Positions 24,594 to 36,000 of a DNA stretch of 47,454 nt are shown one piece after another. The number at the start of each line of letters is the position of its first letter. Position 1 is the stretch's first letter. Source of the stretch: Lingula anatina. Its lineage: Eukaryota > Brachiopoda > Lingulata > Lingulida > Lingulidae. The position numbers and the translations under genes were made by a program. The notes beneath the pieces were generated by a model. The model was not told the origin of the DNA, did not search any database, and was given only the letters and a program-made list of their open reading frames with translations. Location: assembly GCF_001039355.2 (NCBI RefSeq), contig NW_019773738.1, positions 1,962 through 49,415 of the forward strand, given 5' to 3'.

Positions 24594-27558
24594 ATAACAA
24601 TTTGATTCAATAGGAGAGAGTGTTGTGAATATAGTAAGATTGTAGCAATCCTTCTCTTACAAAAATGTTTTATCTTTCTGCTCATGGCTGTACACATTAC
24701 ATAAAATCTCTTCTACTTTTAGAGTTCACTGACACTAGCTCCACCTATAGAGAAGTATGGCTGGTCATCAAGCTCTTTGGAGTTGGGTATTGCAGGTGAT
24801 GTACAATATAACAACGCTTCACTTGCTTTACAACTATGTCATACATGGTTGAAGAAGATGAAGGGGCAACAGGGTAGGTATATTCTTATTATCTTATTAT
24901 TTGCAGTATATATATGAATATGAAGACTGATTATTAAACGGAATTTGAAAAAAATTATGTATTCATGATTTGAACCTTTGGGAATTGTTTTACTGATAAT
25001 GGCTAGACTTATAAGTGATACATTTTCTGTGCTAATTTTTTGTTTTTAGGTCACTGGGAGATCATTTGGTTTTAAATAGTTTATTTACGGCTCTAAATTA
25101 AAGCAAAATAGAGACTACCTTTACTTTACACCCTTTTTGTTTGGTAGATCTTACTAAAAATGGTGTCATTCCCCCTCAACCTCATGGCCAGAGTGAAAAT
25201 GTAGATGGAATCCCAGAAGCAAATATATTCGCAGTCACAGATCTTTATCACCAAGGTAAAATTTTGTAAATGGAGCTATTTCTGACTGAGAGAATTTTGT
25301 ATCGTTGGAAGTGAAATCTGTAGAATGTGCACTGATGTCATATGTTTTTCTGACGTGTATATTCTCAGAGGAAAATCCATTCTCTGTATTAATGATTTAT
25401 TGAATATCAGTTGTTCAAAATGATTATAATTCTGTGCACTACTATGCATGCTTGTATGCAAATTTATAATATTAATGTTTTGCAGGTCTGAAGAAGTGCA
25501 GCTGGCCTGGTCGAAGTCAAACACTGAAGCAGGGCAGGATTACTTATTTTCTAGATGGTGCCCATACCCCAAGAAGTATTGAGGTGATAGTTTAGACTGA
25601 TGTAGACTGAGGAAACTAGATTTCAGCTATACTTTTTGACAGCACTTTTATAATTTTAAAAGGTTTAGTTTATGACTATTTTAGATTAAATTGTGTACAA
25701 AATGTAAAGTTTAAATATTTAGTGATTTGTTTGATTTATAATATTAGCTAGCTTTAATATGTTCATGAATATATTTTATGTGTTTATTGACTTTTATGTA
25801 ATTGTTAAGTAATAAAACGGTATTCTCATTTGATGTTTTGACTTAAAGTTTGATTTAGACTTTGTACAATTTTTCTTGCTTTGTTGAATAGGTTTGTGGA
25901 GAGTGGTTCAATAAAGCTTCATCAAGAGAAAACAAGGAGTAAGTATTAAGGATCCAGTCATTTTTGTTGTTCACTGTTGAAATATTTATTGTTATATTTG
26001 CTGATAAAAGGAAAATATTACTTGTGTGGATTTGAAAATATTTTTTTACAGTACAGCCACATGTTATTTCTTGAAAAGTAAAAAGAATATTATTTAATAT
26101 ATCTGTGAAACAATTGACATTTCTTTTATGTGATACAGTAAACAGTTTCTGTAAATTTTGTATTAAATATTTAATTACTTGAAGAATTTTCTTTTTCATG
26201 AACTTTCAATTATGAATTTAAATAGAATATAGAAACAAACATTTCTCTTTAAATTTAATTTAATTTTCAGAAATGGCAGAATTGTACGTGTGTTGCTTTT
26301 CAATTCCACAGGAGAGAGGGAGTCAAGAAAAATACTGAAACCACTTGCGGTAAGGAAGAAGTCAAGAGTTTTTTTATTGATATTGTGATGCTGCTGCTCC
26401 CCCCCCCACCCCCTCTCCCCTGTAGTTAAAGGGATGGAGACATTATTTGTGCAAGAATAAGGAATTCTGAATTTCTAAGGGTGCTTTCCCAGAGATTTAG
26501 ATCAATCTAAAGATTAAGATTTAGATCGACCTAACTCCCTGGGGGTTCACGCTATGTTGCAGTCAGCCGAGCGGACACCATAGTTAATAACCCTCTTACA
26601 GCTTTTAGTAGGCGGGACAAACGCTTAAGCCGGCCAAGCTGACAGTAATCTAGTGAGACTCTCCACAGGGATAGATCGATCTAAAAATCTATGGAAATGG
26701 TGTATCATTAACATGTGATATAAACTTTTTAAACGTGAGCATGATTTAGATTATAGGAATATAGATGAAGGAAAATCGTTGATCGTTGAAAATCGTTGAT
26801 ATTTTCAGGGATGTGGTTTTGATTGTGCAGTGTTTTGTCCTAATATTGTCTCAACTAGTGGAGACCATGCAGGTACAGTTTTAAGTATTTACTTACTTTA
26901 TTGAAATGACCTAGAAATATCTTGCAACAGAATGTGTGAGGCAGCAAATAATATATGAATTTAGCTTATTGACAGATAATTTTGTCACATTTCTTTAAAA
27001 ACCAAATACTTGCAAACATCTTTGAATTTCATTTGTTTTATATTAATTTGTCATGATGTTAACATCTTTACTTCAGATTTGACAAACAATATGGTAACCA
27101 TGGAAAAGCAAATGTTGCGCTGCCAACAGAACAAAGAGGCCTTCGTCCAGTTGCTTCAAACTGCCTCTGCGAATGGTCCCAGTGATTCGGATGAACATGA
27201 TATTGAAGGTATCCCACGGAAACGATCAAAAAAGGAGTACAACTTGAAGGAGTTGGACATTGACTCTGACGTGAATGAAAACCTCACAAAATCGTATGCA
27301 CAAAATGAACTGAATGATTTTGCCAATTCTACCTCAGCTCCACATCCATTCTCACACAAGGCAACCATTCCAACCTATGCATTTCCCACTATAGTGGACA
27401 CGTTAGGTTTTGTATCTTGCGGAGAGGCTGGACCTATTCCTAGTAATGTGGACCTCCCAGAAATCCTTAGCACTGCCAGTACTGTCCATGTCTTGGTGAC
27501 TGGGAGCTTGCATCTTGTTGGTGCAATGTTGAGTGTATTGAATCCAGACTTAAATTAA
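20297..27558 (+). CDS. FPGS: Folylpolyglutamate synthase, 15 coding exons
   Basis: ATP-dependent ligase that adds glutamates to folates, retaining them in cytosol and mitochondria. Exons: 20297-20374, 21073-21216, 22315-22433, 22730-22844, 23015-23092, 23342-23403, 23903-24005, 24297-24374, 24723-24873, 25148-25255, 25486-25583, 25892-25938, 26271-26349, 26809-26872, 27077-27558. Phases agree throughout; 601 aa (human 587). Seen: P-loop GTKGKGST at 88-95, [12 protein letters not shown] folate loop, [30 protein letters not shown], and C-terminal [12 protein letters not shown]. Residues 1-26 contain R and K and no acid until the last residue, as in a mitochondrial presequence. The first ATG of this exon, at 20290, is in a different frame; the frame compatible with exon 2 starts at 20297. 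An upstream 5'UTR exon is possible because TTTCAG precedes 20285. The C-terminal exon carries an FPGS-atypical basic patch RKRSKK (489-494). Confidence 0.95.
21382..21488. repeat. Inverted repeat, FPGS intron 2
   Basis: CCATGAATTTCGAAC (21382-21396) and GTTCGAATTTCATGG (21474-21488) are inverted with 14 of 15 matches; a third partial copy, CCGAAATTCATGAAAT, lies between. It resembles a small foldback or MITE remnant. Confidence 0.55.
21691..21691. other. Ambiguous base (N)
   Basis: Single N in FPGS intron 2; an assembly or base-calling uncertainty. It does not touch coding sequence. Confidence 0.95.
22158..22219. repeat. (TTTA)n microsatellite, FPGS intron 2
   Basis: About fifteen uninterrupted TTTA units, roughly 95 bp before the exon-3 acceptor. 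Confidence 0.95.
24562..24591. repeat. Poly(T) tract, FPGS intron 8
   Basis: Run of about 30 T, no flanking element recognised. Confidence 0.9.
26476..26710. mobile_element. MITE, same family, copy 2 (opposite orientation), FPGS intron 13
   Basis: Reverse complement of the 19758 copy along its whole length: TAAGGGTGCTTTCCCAGAGA at the left, CCTAACTCCCTGGGGGTTCA, AGCTTTTAGTAGGCGGGACA, TTAAGCCGGCCAAGCTGACA and ATAGATCGATCTAAAAATCT at the right. Confidence 0.8.
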
Positions 27559-28938
27559 GTAGCTCAAATTGGTATATATATTTTTTTTTTCTCAGGTCAC
27601 ACATGATGCTTTGAGCCCATGCCATTTTAAAACATGGCTGTGTGGCCTAAAACGAATAACATTGTATGAATGAATAAATAAATGAACAGATGTCATTGGT
27701 ATATAAAAAATCATATATGAGGTCTCATTGGGTAGCACATTTACCTATCCTTTGTATGTATGGGATGCATTTTGTTATTAACTTTGGCAAATTAATTGTT
27801 AGCCTTTTTCAGTGTCGGAATGAAATAAAAATAAGCTAATGGGGGTCACTTGTTTTCAGAACACAACTGTCGACTTTTAACAGATCATAATTATTTATTA
27901 CCGAAAATTATATTTTTGGATGCTTGCATGTCTTTTTGTGCAACTTTTTAAGAATGATAAATTACTTTTAAATATTATTTGGTATTGTAAATTTTCATTT
28001 TCTATGAACACTGCAAATTATCTGAGTGTATACTATGTTCATTCACTTTTATCTACAGTATATTCTCAGTAATGTTTGGATATGGGTTTAATATAAAAGA
28101 ATAGTTTTTAGTTGGACATATGTTAATACCTACAATCATGAAATGGAAAGTAGTTTCGATTTAGTGATTTGCATCCTTGATGATGTGGATCCTTAATTTC
28201 TTGCTGTTTGTAACAGCAAAATTAGGTGCGGCAATAAATTACGAAACATGAACTATTACCTGACTATCATTATTTTTATGTATTATTTCTTCCTCACATT
28301 GGACTTATATTATTTAGCTGCAAAATTGAAAAAAAAACTTCAATTTACTAATCGCCTTCGTTCAGAACAAAAATCTGTACATGTAGTTCTGATATTTCAC
28401 CTTTGAACTACAGAAAGCATTCACTGCGATAGTTGAGATATTAAATTGTGTTTGTTGAGAATACTCACCCGACGTATTCATGCGCCTCAAATTTACACGA
28501 GCTTTAGTAAAAGATTCAGCATGAAATTATCAGACATGGATAAAGCGACTTATAAATCATTACAAATTGAACTGCACAAACTGATGTTTTTGTTGAAACT
28601 GATAGTACCTCGTTTGGGAGTAGTTTTTCGCGTAAATATTTCCTGCTTGCGCAGCAGGTGATCGGAAGTGTTGTTAGGCATCTATCCCAAGGTGGCAATA
28701 TTCTATATTTGTGTGACATTTCCGCAAATAGACACGCAGGCATAGTACAATGATGCACAGTGTCTCTTGTCTTCATTGAAATGCAGTTTTCTGTTCTGAT
28801 GCATGAACACCCTAAGGAATTGGAAGTAAAGTGTGTTGTTTAGACCAAACTGGAGTTGAGTTACCATCTGTCTTGGACAGAAAATAATCGAACTCGTGTG
28901 AGTTGTTGGCGTTTGTCGTCATTAAAGTAACAATCGTC
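27559..28938. other. FPGS/RABL6 intergenic region
   Basis: Contains the FPGS 3'UTR with AATAAA at 27824-27829 (another near 27670) and, towards the right, a locally less AT-rich stretch (28440-28930) that should hold the RABL6 promoter. No coding exon recognised; the small open frames at 28446-28776 have no family resemblance. Confidence 0.6.
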
Positions 28939-31900
28939 ATGAGCTTCTTTAAGAAACTGTTTTCCGGAGATGACAAGGAAAAGGCAGCGCAGTCTCAGGT
29001 TGCCAGTGCTACCCCACCCCCTGGGATGCAAACCATGGGTGTCAGCCTGCAAAGAAAATTTGCAAAAGGAGTGCAGTATAACAGTGAGTAGCAAGATTAA
29101 TCAAGTTACATTTAACTGCGTTTCTGCTTGCTTGTTTTCCTGTCTTTTACATTACTTTTGCTTATTCCTCTGATGCCAGGGGTGTAACCAGGCATATGCA
29201 CGGATGCACTGTGCGTACAATTTTTGGAGCCAACCATGATATTATTCTCCATTAATTCAGTGTATTTTTCAAGGAATATAATCGTACCTGGGAATTTTCA
29301 AAATCTGTGCGTACAATTTTCAAAGGTCTGGTTACGCCCCTGGATGCAACACTGTTAACTTAAGCTGATAGCCTGATTCAATGTTCTTCTCATGTACATA
29401 ATTTTCCCAAGATATCAGTCACTTAACACATACGGCCGATTTCATAAAAGAGGTTTAACTAAACCTAGTTTAAGGCTAAAACCTAGTCTAGCAAAACCTA
29501 GTCTAACTCAAGACCTAAATTGCATTTCACTAACAGTGTAGGAATGCCAGAAAACCAGGTTTAGCTAAACCAGTTTTAACTTGTCCTTGACCTCCTGTTG
29601 AATGTAACAGGCTTACATAGACAAAGAAATCACTGAACTGTGTCAATCAGGTAGGCGTAAATGAATAGATGACACACACTAGCGTTGAAGCAGATAAGCT
29701 GTGTAGCTCATATGAGAAAAAACTTTGGAAGTAAAGAGCACGTGAAAATGAGCCGAAAGAGAGCGGAGAATTTTTCTGCTGAAGAGAAGGGATACATCTC
29801 AGAACTAATAAAGGAGAAGTCCAACATCACTGAATCAAAGAAAAATGATGTCACATCAAGTCAAAGAAAAAATGAGGAGTGGAAAGAAATTCTAACAAGA
29901 TTGGCAGCACATTTTCCACAAGCCGGGAAAAGAGCTGAAAGGCAGGTGAAAGACTTCTGGAAACGAGCGAAAATAAAAGCTAAGAAAGAATTTGCAAAAG
30001 TTAAAAAAGCTGCAAAAAAGACTGGAGGGGGGCCAAAAGAGGTTGAATTAAGTCAAGAAAACCAAGCAGTGATAGATCTTTTTTCCAAGCTACAGAGTTA
30101 AAACCTGGGTCTGACCAGGTTTATTTTTAGACTTGGTCTGTGTCCATAATCCGGGTATCAAAAACTTAGACCTCAATTATGAAACACAAACCTGTCTAGA
30201 CCAGGTTTAGAATGATGTTAAGCCAGGTTTTACTAGACCACTGGTCCAATACTAAAACCTCCTTTATGAAATGCAGGCAATCCCTAAACCTGGTGTAAAC
30301 TCACTTTAGACCAGGTTTAACTTTAAACCTCCTTTATGAAATCGGCCAATAGTGTTTATCTCTCATCTATAGTTTGGTGTAAGGACTTTTTCCAGAACGG
30401 TATCATTATTTCCATGTTATCGTTTCTGCATGTTTGTTGTGATGTTTCCTGATCTAAAAGAACAAGATGGAATTTTATTCATTCAATCTTATTGTCTTAA
30501 CAAAAGTTAAAGTATGTTATAAATGGCTGTTTTGATTGTTCTAGTGAAAATCATCATCAAGGGAGACAGGAACGTTGGAAAAACATGTTTGTTTTATCGA
30601 TTACAAGGCCAGAAATTCAAAGAGGAATATATCCCCACCGATGAAATACAGGTACATATTTATTTATTATTGATTTTATATTTGACAGGTACCAAATTTT
30701 TACTCTATTAGCTATTGAAAAGTCATTCGATATTAAAGAAGTGATTGACCCTTAAGTTGTACCTCAAAATGTGTATCTGTGTCATTTATTGTGGTCAGCA
30801 CAATTATTTTCAATAACTTATCTGTTTGTTTGTTTTTTGTTTAAAAGTTTGGGAGAGTGGAATTGATAGAATTCAATTTATGTCTTTGTATTTCAACATT
30901 AACGTGTAAGTTGATATAACAGAAGAGTGGATTGCATACTTGTTAAAGGCAGCAAATAATTTCCAGTCTTATTTTGATATCAGGTTGCAAGCATTCAGTG
31001 GAATTACAAGAACACAGATGATGTGGTGAAAGTGGAGGTTTGGGATGTGGTTGATAAAGGAAAGAAGAAGAAAAAGTCTGATGGATTGAAGTTGGACAAT
31101 GTAGTCGAAGAGGAGGTAAATGCTTGTTTGTGGTATATCATTTAATTGTCTCATTGATAGATTTTGAGGGCTGGTCTTAAATATTCAGATAGCAGTCACT
31201 GTGTTTTTTTCATAAGAATAGTGAAATCCTATTTTTGCATTCTGAAATTGATAAATGATTAGAAGCCTTGAATTTTGCTAGTTTTTGCTTTGTAACTTGA
31301 CAACTTTGAATATGAACTTTTTGATCCAATATTAAAGTGTACAGGAGTTAAAGCAGCATTAATTTGAAATTTGTTGAAAGTGTTAAAACAGATCTTTTGA
31401 AATCACATTACACGGAATAGGATTCCTTGGTCACTAAATCCCAATATTAAAATGATGTTTTAGTTCTTAAATACCCTTTATAAATGTTAAATGGTATCTT
31501 TATGTGCAATATATTTGTCTTCAGGAATAACCATACTCAAATACTTGTTTTGTGCTAGCTGGAGTATGATTATTCAAATTGGCATTAAAGAAGCTTGTGT
31601 GTGTTGATAAATAATATATAGTACATCAACAATGTTGGAATATGGCTCAGAGCATTGATGTTTGCAGATAACCTTGCACTTGGATGATTCATTGTGTTGT
31701 GTCTGATAACAGTGAATTCGTATATGTGTCTGTAATTTTGTGGATTTTTATTGGCACAAAAACTGAATTCTACCAATAACCAGTTAGTCACTTTTTAGGG
31801 AGATTACTGACAGTTTAAAAATATTGGCTTTTTTGCTCTCTGAGGGTGATAGTTTCAGATGTTGAGGAATCTTTTAAAAGCTTAAAATATGAAATCATGG

Positions 31901-32974
31901 CTGCAACTTTATTTCTGTCAAATGTATGCCATGACTCTTGTTTGACAATTCCATGAAGCTTGATATTGGCATATCACTTTTTACTGAAGACTGCTGCGTG
32001 TATATTGATTATTTGTTCCAGGGATTGTGCTGCAAGCCCTGATTTCTTTCCTGTTATCAAGTACAGTGTCTCATAATTGTACATACATTTAGAATTGATT
32101 TGTGGTTATGTTTGCCTGTTTGCCTACAGCAAATGACAATATTATTTTTATCTTGGGCATTTGCTTTTATTTGTGTGTTTTTTATTTATTTATTTATTTA
32201 TTTATTTATTTTTGGAGGGGGAGTATCTAGCTTCTCATGTTTGGATGTTGCATGGAATATATTTCCAAACAGTTTTCACTTTGATGCTGTTCATATCTGT
32301 TACAGGAACCCAGTGAGCCGTGTTTGGATGCTCAGTTTGTGGATGTTTACAAAGGAACACATGGTGTTATTTTGATGCTGGATATCACAAAGCAATGGTG
32401 AGCTGCGATTAAAGCCATAAGAATTAATCTTTAAAGCAGTTTGTAATACAGGCAAACATTATAATTTCTTAATAATATGGCATCGGTATCTATGGCATCT
32501 CATTTTCAAATGGCAAATTTTTTAACCTTGAACTCACATCAATATCTTCCAACACATTAAAACATTTTTTAAAAAAGTAGAAAGAAGGGTGTGTTTCAGT
32601 TTTGTGTAACACCAGCCATACAGTTATAGCCCATTTTATGTTATAAGCCCATGAACTTTCAAATAATACATTCTGAAATATTTTAATGTGATCATTATTT
32701 GATTGACTTTAAAATATGCTTTAGGACATTTGATTACATTGAGAGAGAGCTGCCCAAAGTTCCCCACACCATTCCAGTGTTAATTATGTCCAACCACAGA
32801 GATATGGGCCATCACAGAACAGTGTTGGACGAAAAGATAAAGTACCTCATCGAGGAAGTTCAGGAAAACAGGTAGGTTAAGTAATGATGGGAGAAATAAA
32901 TACACTTTAAACAAAATGTTCACAATTGGAACAGGTAAAAGGCAGGATATAGACGTGTGCAACGTGTGCGTGCA

Positions 32975-33034
<60 letters not shown>

Positions 33035-36000
33035 AAAGGGGAAGATATCATTTATAATTTGTACAATACAAAATTAAAGTAAACCTTCAAATATTTTTAA
33101 TTATTTTCATTTTATCATTGCAGACCTGACAACTCGGCACCCATTCGGTGTATGGAATCATCCATGAGGAATGGATTTGGTCTTAAATATGTTCATAAAT
33201 TCTTCAATTTGCCCTTCCTGCAGTTACAGGTAGTATCATATTCTTCATATTTACTGATACCTGCCATTTTATGAAAAAAATTCAAATGTTTTCTATTATT
33301 ACTTACAATTAAAGTTTTTTCTTAAAGCGGGATTCATAAAATATTCAATAAGCATATATAACTTTATGATACATTTATTATTTGATTAATTTGTTAAACC
33401 TGTTCATGTTTTTCATTATTATTTCATCATTTTACTTCAATTAAATATAAGTTATCTGATTTAATTTTGCACAATATATGAGGGGCAACAGTTTTTACTA
33501 TGTAATTATACTACATTTCCTGTTTGTATTATAATATGAAAACAAGTGAATGCAATCACCAAAACAGAATATATTATAATTTATTGTAATTGATTTAAAA
33601 CCAATCTAGTTAGTTTTGCTATTCTACAGAAAGAGACGCTACTGAAACAGTTAGAGATCAATGTACAGGAGTTCAGTGCTGTACTGGAAGAGTTAGATAT
33701 ACAGGAAGAGTCTGAAGAACAGAACTATGACATGTGAGTTCCTTATACTTACCTTAACTAGAAAGTGAATGGTGTGAATTGTTTATGTCTCTTATTGGTA
33801 GAAAGGGGCGTGTTAACAGTTTTGCTATGATTAGGAAATGAAAAAGTTTATCTTAAGTATATTACTTTGATTGTTTTTCTGTATGTTGTCAGTAGAAAAA
33901 GTTATGAAGAACTGTAGCATTCAGAAGTGTTTAAATGCAGTGATGAGATTTATTGATAGCTATAACATTTTATACAGAACATTAAAAGGTTCCTTATAAA
34001 GAATATCAAGTATTAGGTTCTTAAGTCTAAAGCCAAAGTTTCACACAATCCCTGATTTTTTTTAAGGTTTATTGAGGGTGTATCAGAGAAAAGAAGAGCC
34101 CAGCAGGAAAAACTTGCAGTAAAAGCCATTGAGGAAGCAAAGAAGAAAGAGGAAGCAGAAAAAGCAGCACAGGCAGCTCTGCAGGAACAGGCAGAACACG
34201 CAAAAGGTATGTCAGACACTTAAAAATTTTTTTATATTAGATGATATAAATTGGAGACAGGATTATCAATATCATTTGATAATTTTGGAAGTCACTGTGT
34301 TTGTTAATATATTACTTTTATATTTGTGTTTCTGTATGAAAATTTCATTGTAAACACTTTTATTTTCAATCCAGTAAGTGTTTTTAAATTTTCAAAAACA
34401 AAATTAATTAAAATATAATTGGAATCGGATTATGAAAGATTAATATAAGGAAAAACCAGTAACTGTTTAAGATTGATAGATTTAACATATTTCTTATGAG
34501 AAAGATACTATGGATGCCCGTATCGGTAGTTGGCATCTCAATCACTAGTACTCTACAAAAATAAATTGTACAACTGATTTAAATAATCGAGTACTAAATT
34601 ATGCTGATGTTCAACAAAACTCAAATATATTACAGGTAATGTGATGCCAAAGTCAATTTCCCACCCAAATCTCCCAGTGAGTCAGCAAGAGAAGCAGACG
34701 ATGTCCGTCTCCCCATCAGCCAATCAGTTATCAGCATCTCCACAACCACCTGCACCCTCTCTTCAGGCTCAGGAACAGAAGAGTGGAGGGTTCATGTCCA
34801 GGTTCTTTGGCAACAAGGATAAGCAGGAGAAACAGGAGAAACAGACAGGTATAAAAAGAACATGATTCACTAAAGTTGATTAAGTAAAAAATATGTAAAA
34901 ACCTGTAACCCAGTCATGAACAAATTTGCCAGCTCCCAGACCAAAACAAAGCAGTAGTGAAGGCAGACCAGAGATTTTAGTGAAATTAGCATTAATTGGT
35001 CAAAACAGCCAACCATTCTTCCAAACTCACCCCTCCCATGCGTCCTTTTTTTTCAACAATTGGTATGCTTCCTTGAAATATAAATCTTACTTTTAATACA
35101 AAAAAGTTGGTCAATTAAATTTTTGGTGAAGGAAAACGGTTATAATACATACATGTTGTACCAGTTATTAAATACCATGGATTATTGTTTATACAGTAAT
35201 CTGCTGCTAAAAGTGAAAGACTAATACCTATTTCAAATGGTCTCTCATTTTAATGTTACAGCTCCTTTTTTTAAAGATTGCTTAAAGTAAAATATGATAA
35301 CTGCAAGTGCTATGATATGTATATCACTGTTCTCTTTTGTAAGATTATCGCAATTGTATTATGCATTGCTGTCTTCTGCTGTAATTGATTTCATGATGTA
35401 TCTTTGTTTTCTATTGAATATCAGATTGCTACACTCGATATGGTGTATCATTAGCTGATATAAAATTGCTATGATATATATTATACCTTTTATATTCAAT
35501 CAGGCTTAGTAATACAGCCCAGTGGTCAACCTCAAGTAGGCAGTGTGGAGGACTTTGTACCAGAGGAAGGTCTTGATGCAGAGTTTCTGGAGGACACCAA
35601 AGACTCCAAAGATCTCAAGACTCAAAAGCGAGAGGACAACAGTGACAGGTACTTGGTGACACGTTGAGGGTGTTGTGTTAAGGGGCGTGTCCCACAAATG
35701 TAAAGGTGTTAACTCTAGGCATTTGTGAATACAAGAAATGAGACGTATTTTCTAATATTAATTTTAGAAAAGATATTTTCAGTGGTGAAGCTAGCCTACT
35801 CAGAAGGTATTTGAATGCTGTGTTAGGGTGTCAGTGGGTCAGCATGTTTGGGAAAGACTTTTCCTGCCAGATGGCCAACAGTGTTTTTGATGCAGAAATG
35901 AAAGTGTCATTATATAGTCCTTTCAATTCATAGGGCAGGTACCCTTTGAAGGCTTCCAATTATTTTAACAGTTGGAAACCTGTATTGTATATGGTTAGGG

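Noticed and set aside
25855-26199. 114-codon minus-strand frame inside FPGS intron 12 and across exon 12
   Set aside because: Antisense to a certain FPGS exon and AT-rich low-complexity translation.
28903-28938. In-frame upstream Met for RABL6 (MLAFVVIKVTIV)
   Set aside because: Family proteins start at MxxxKKL; the extension is likely 5'UTR.
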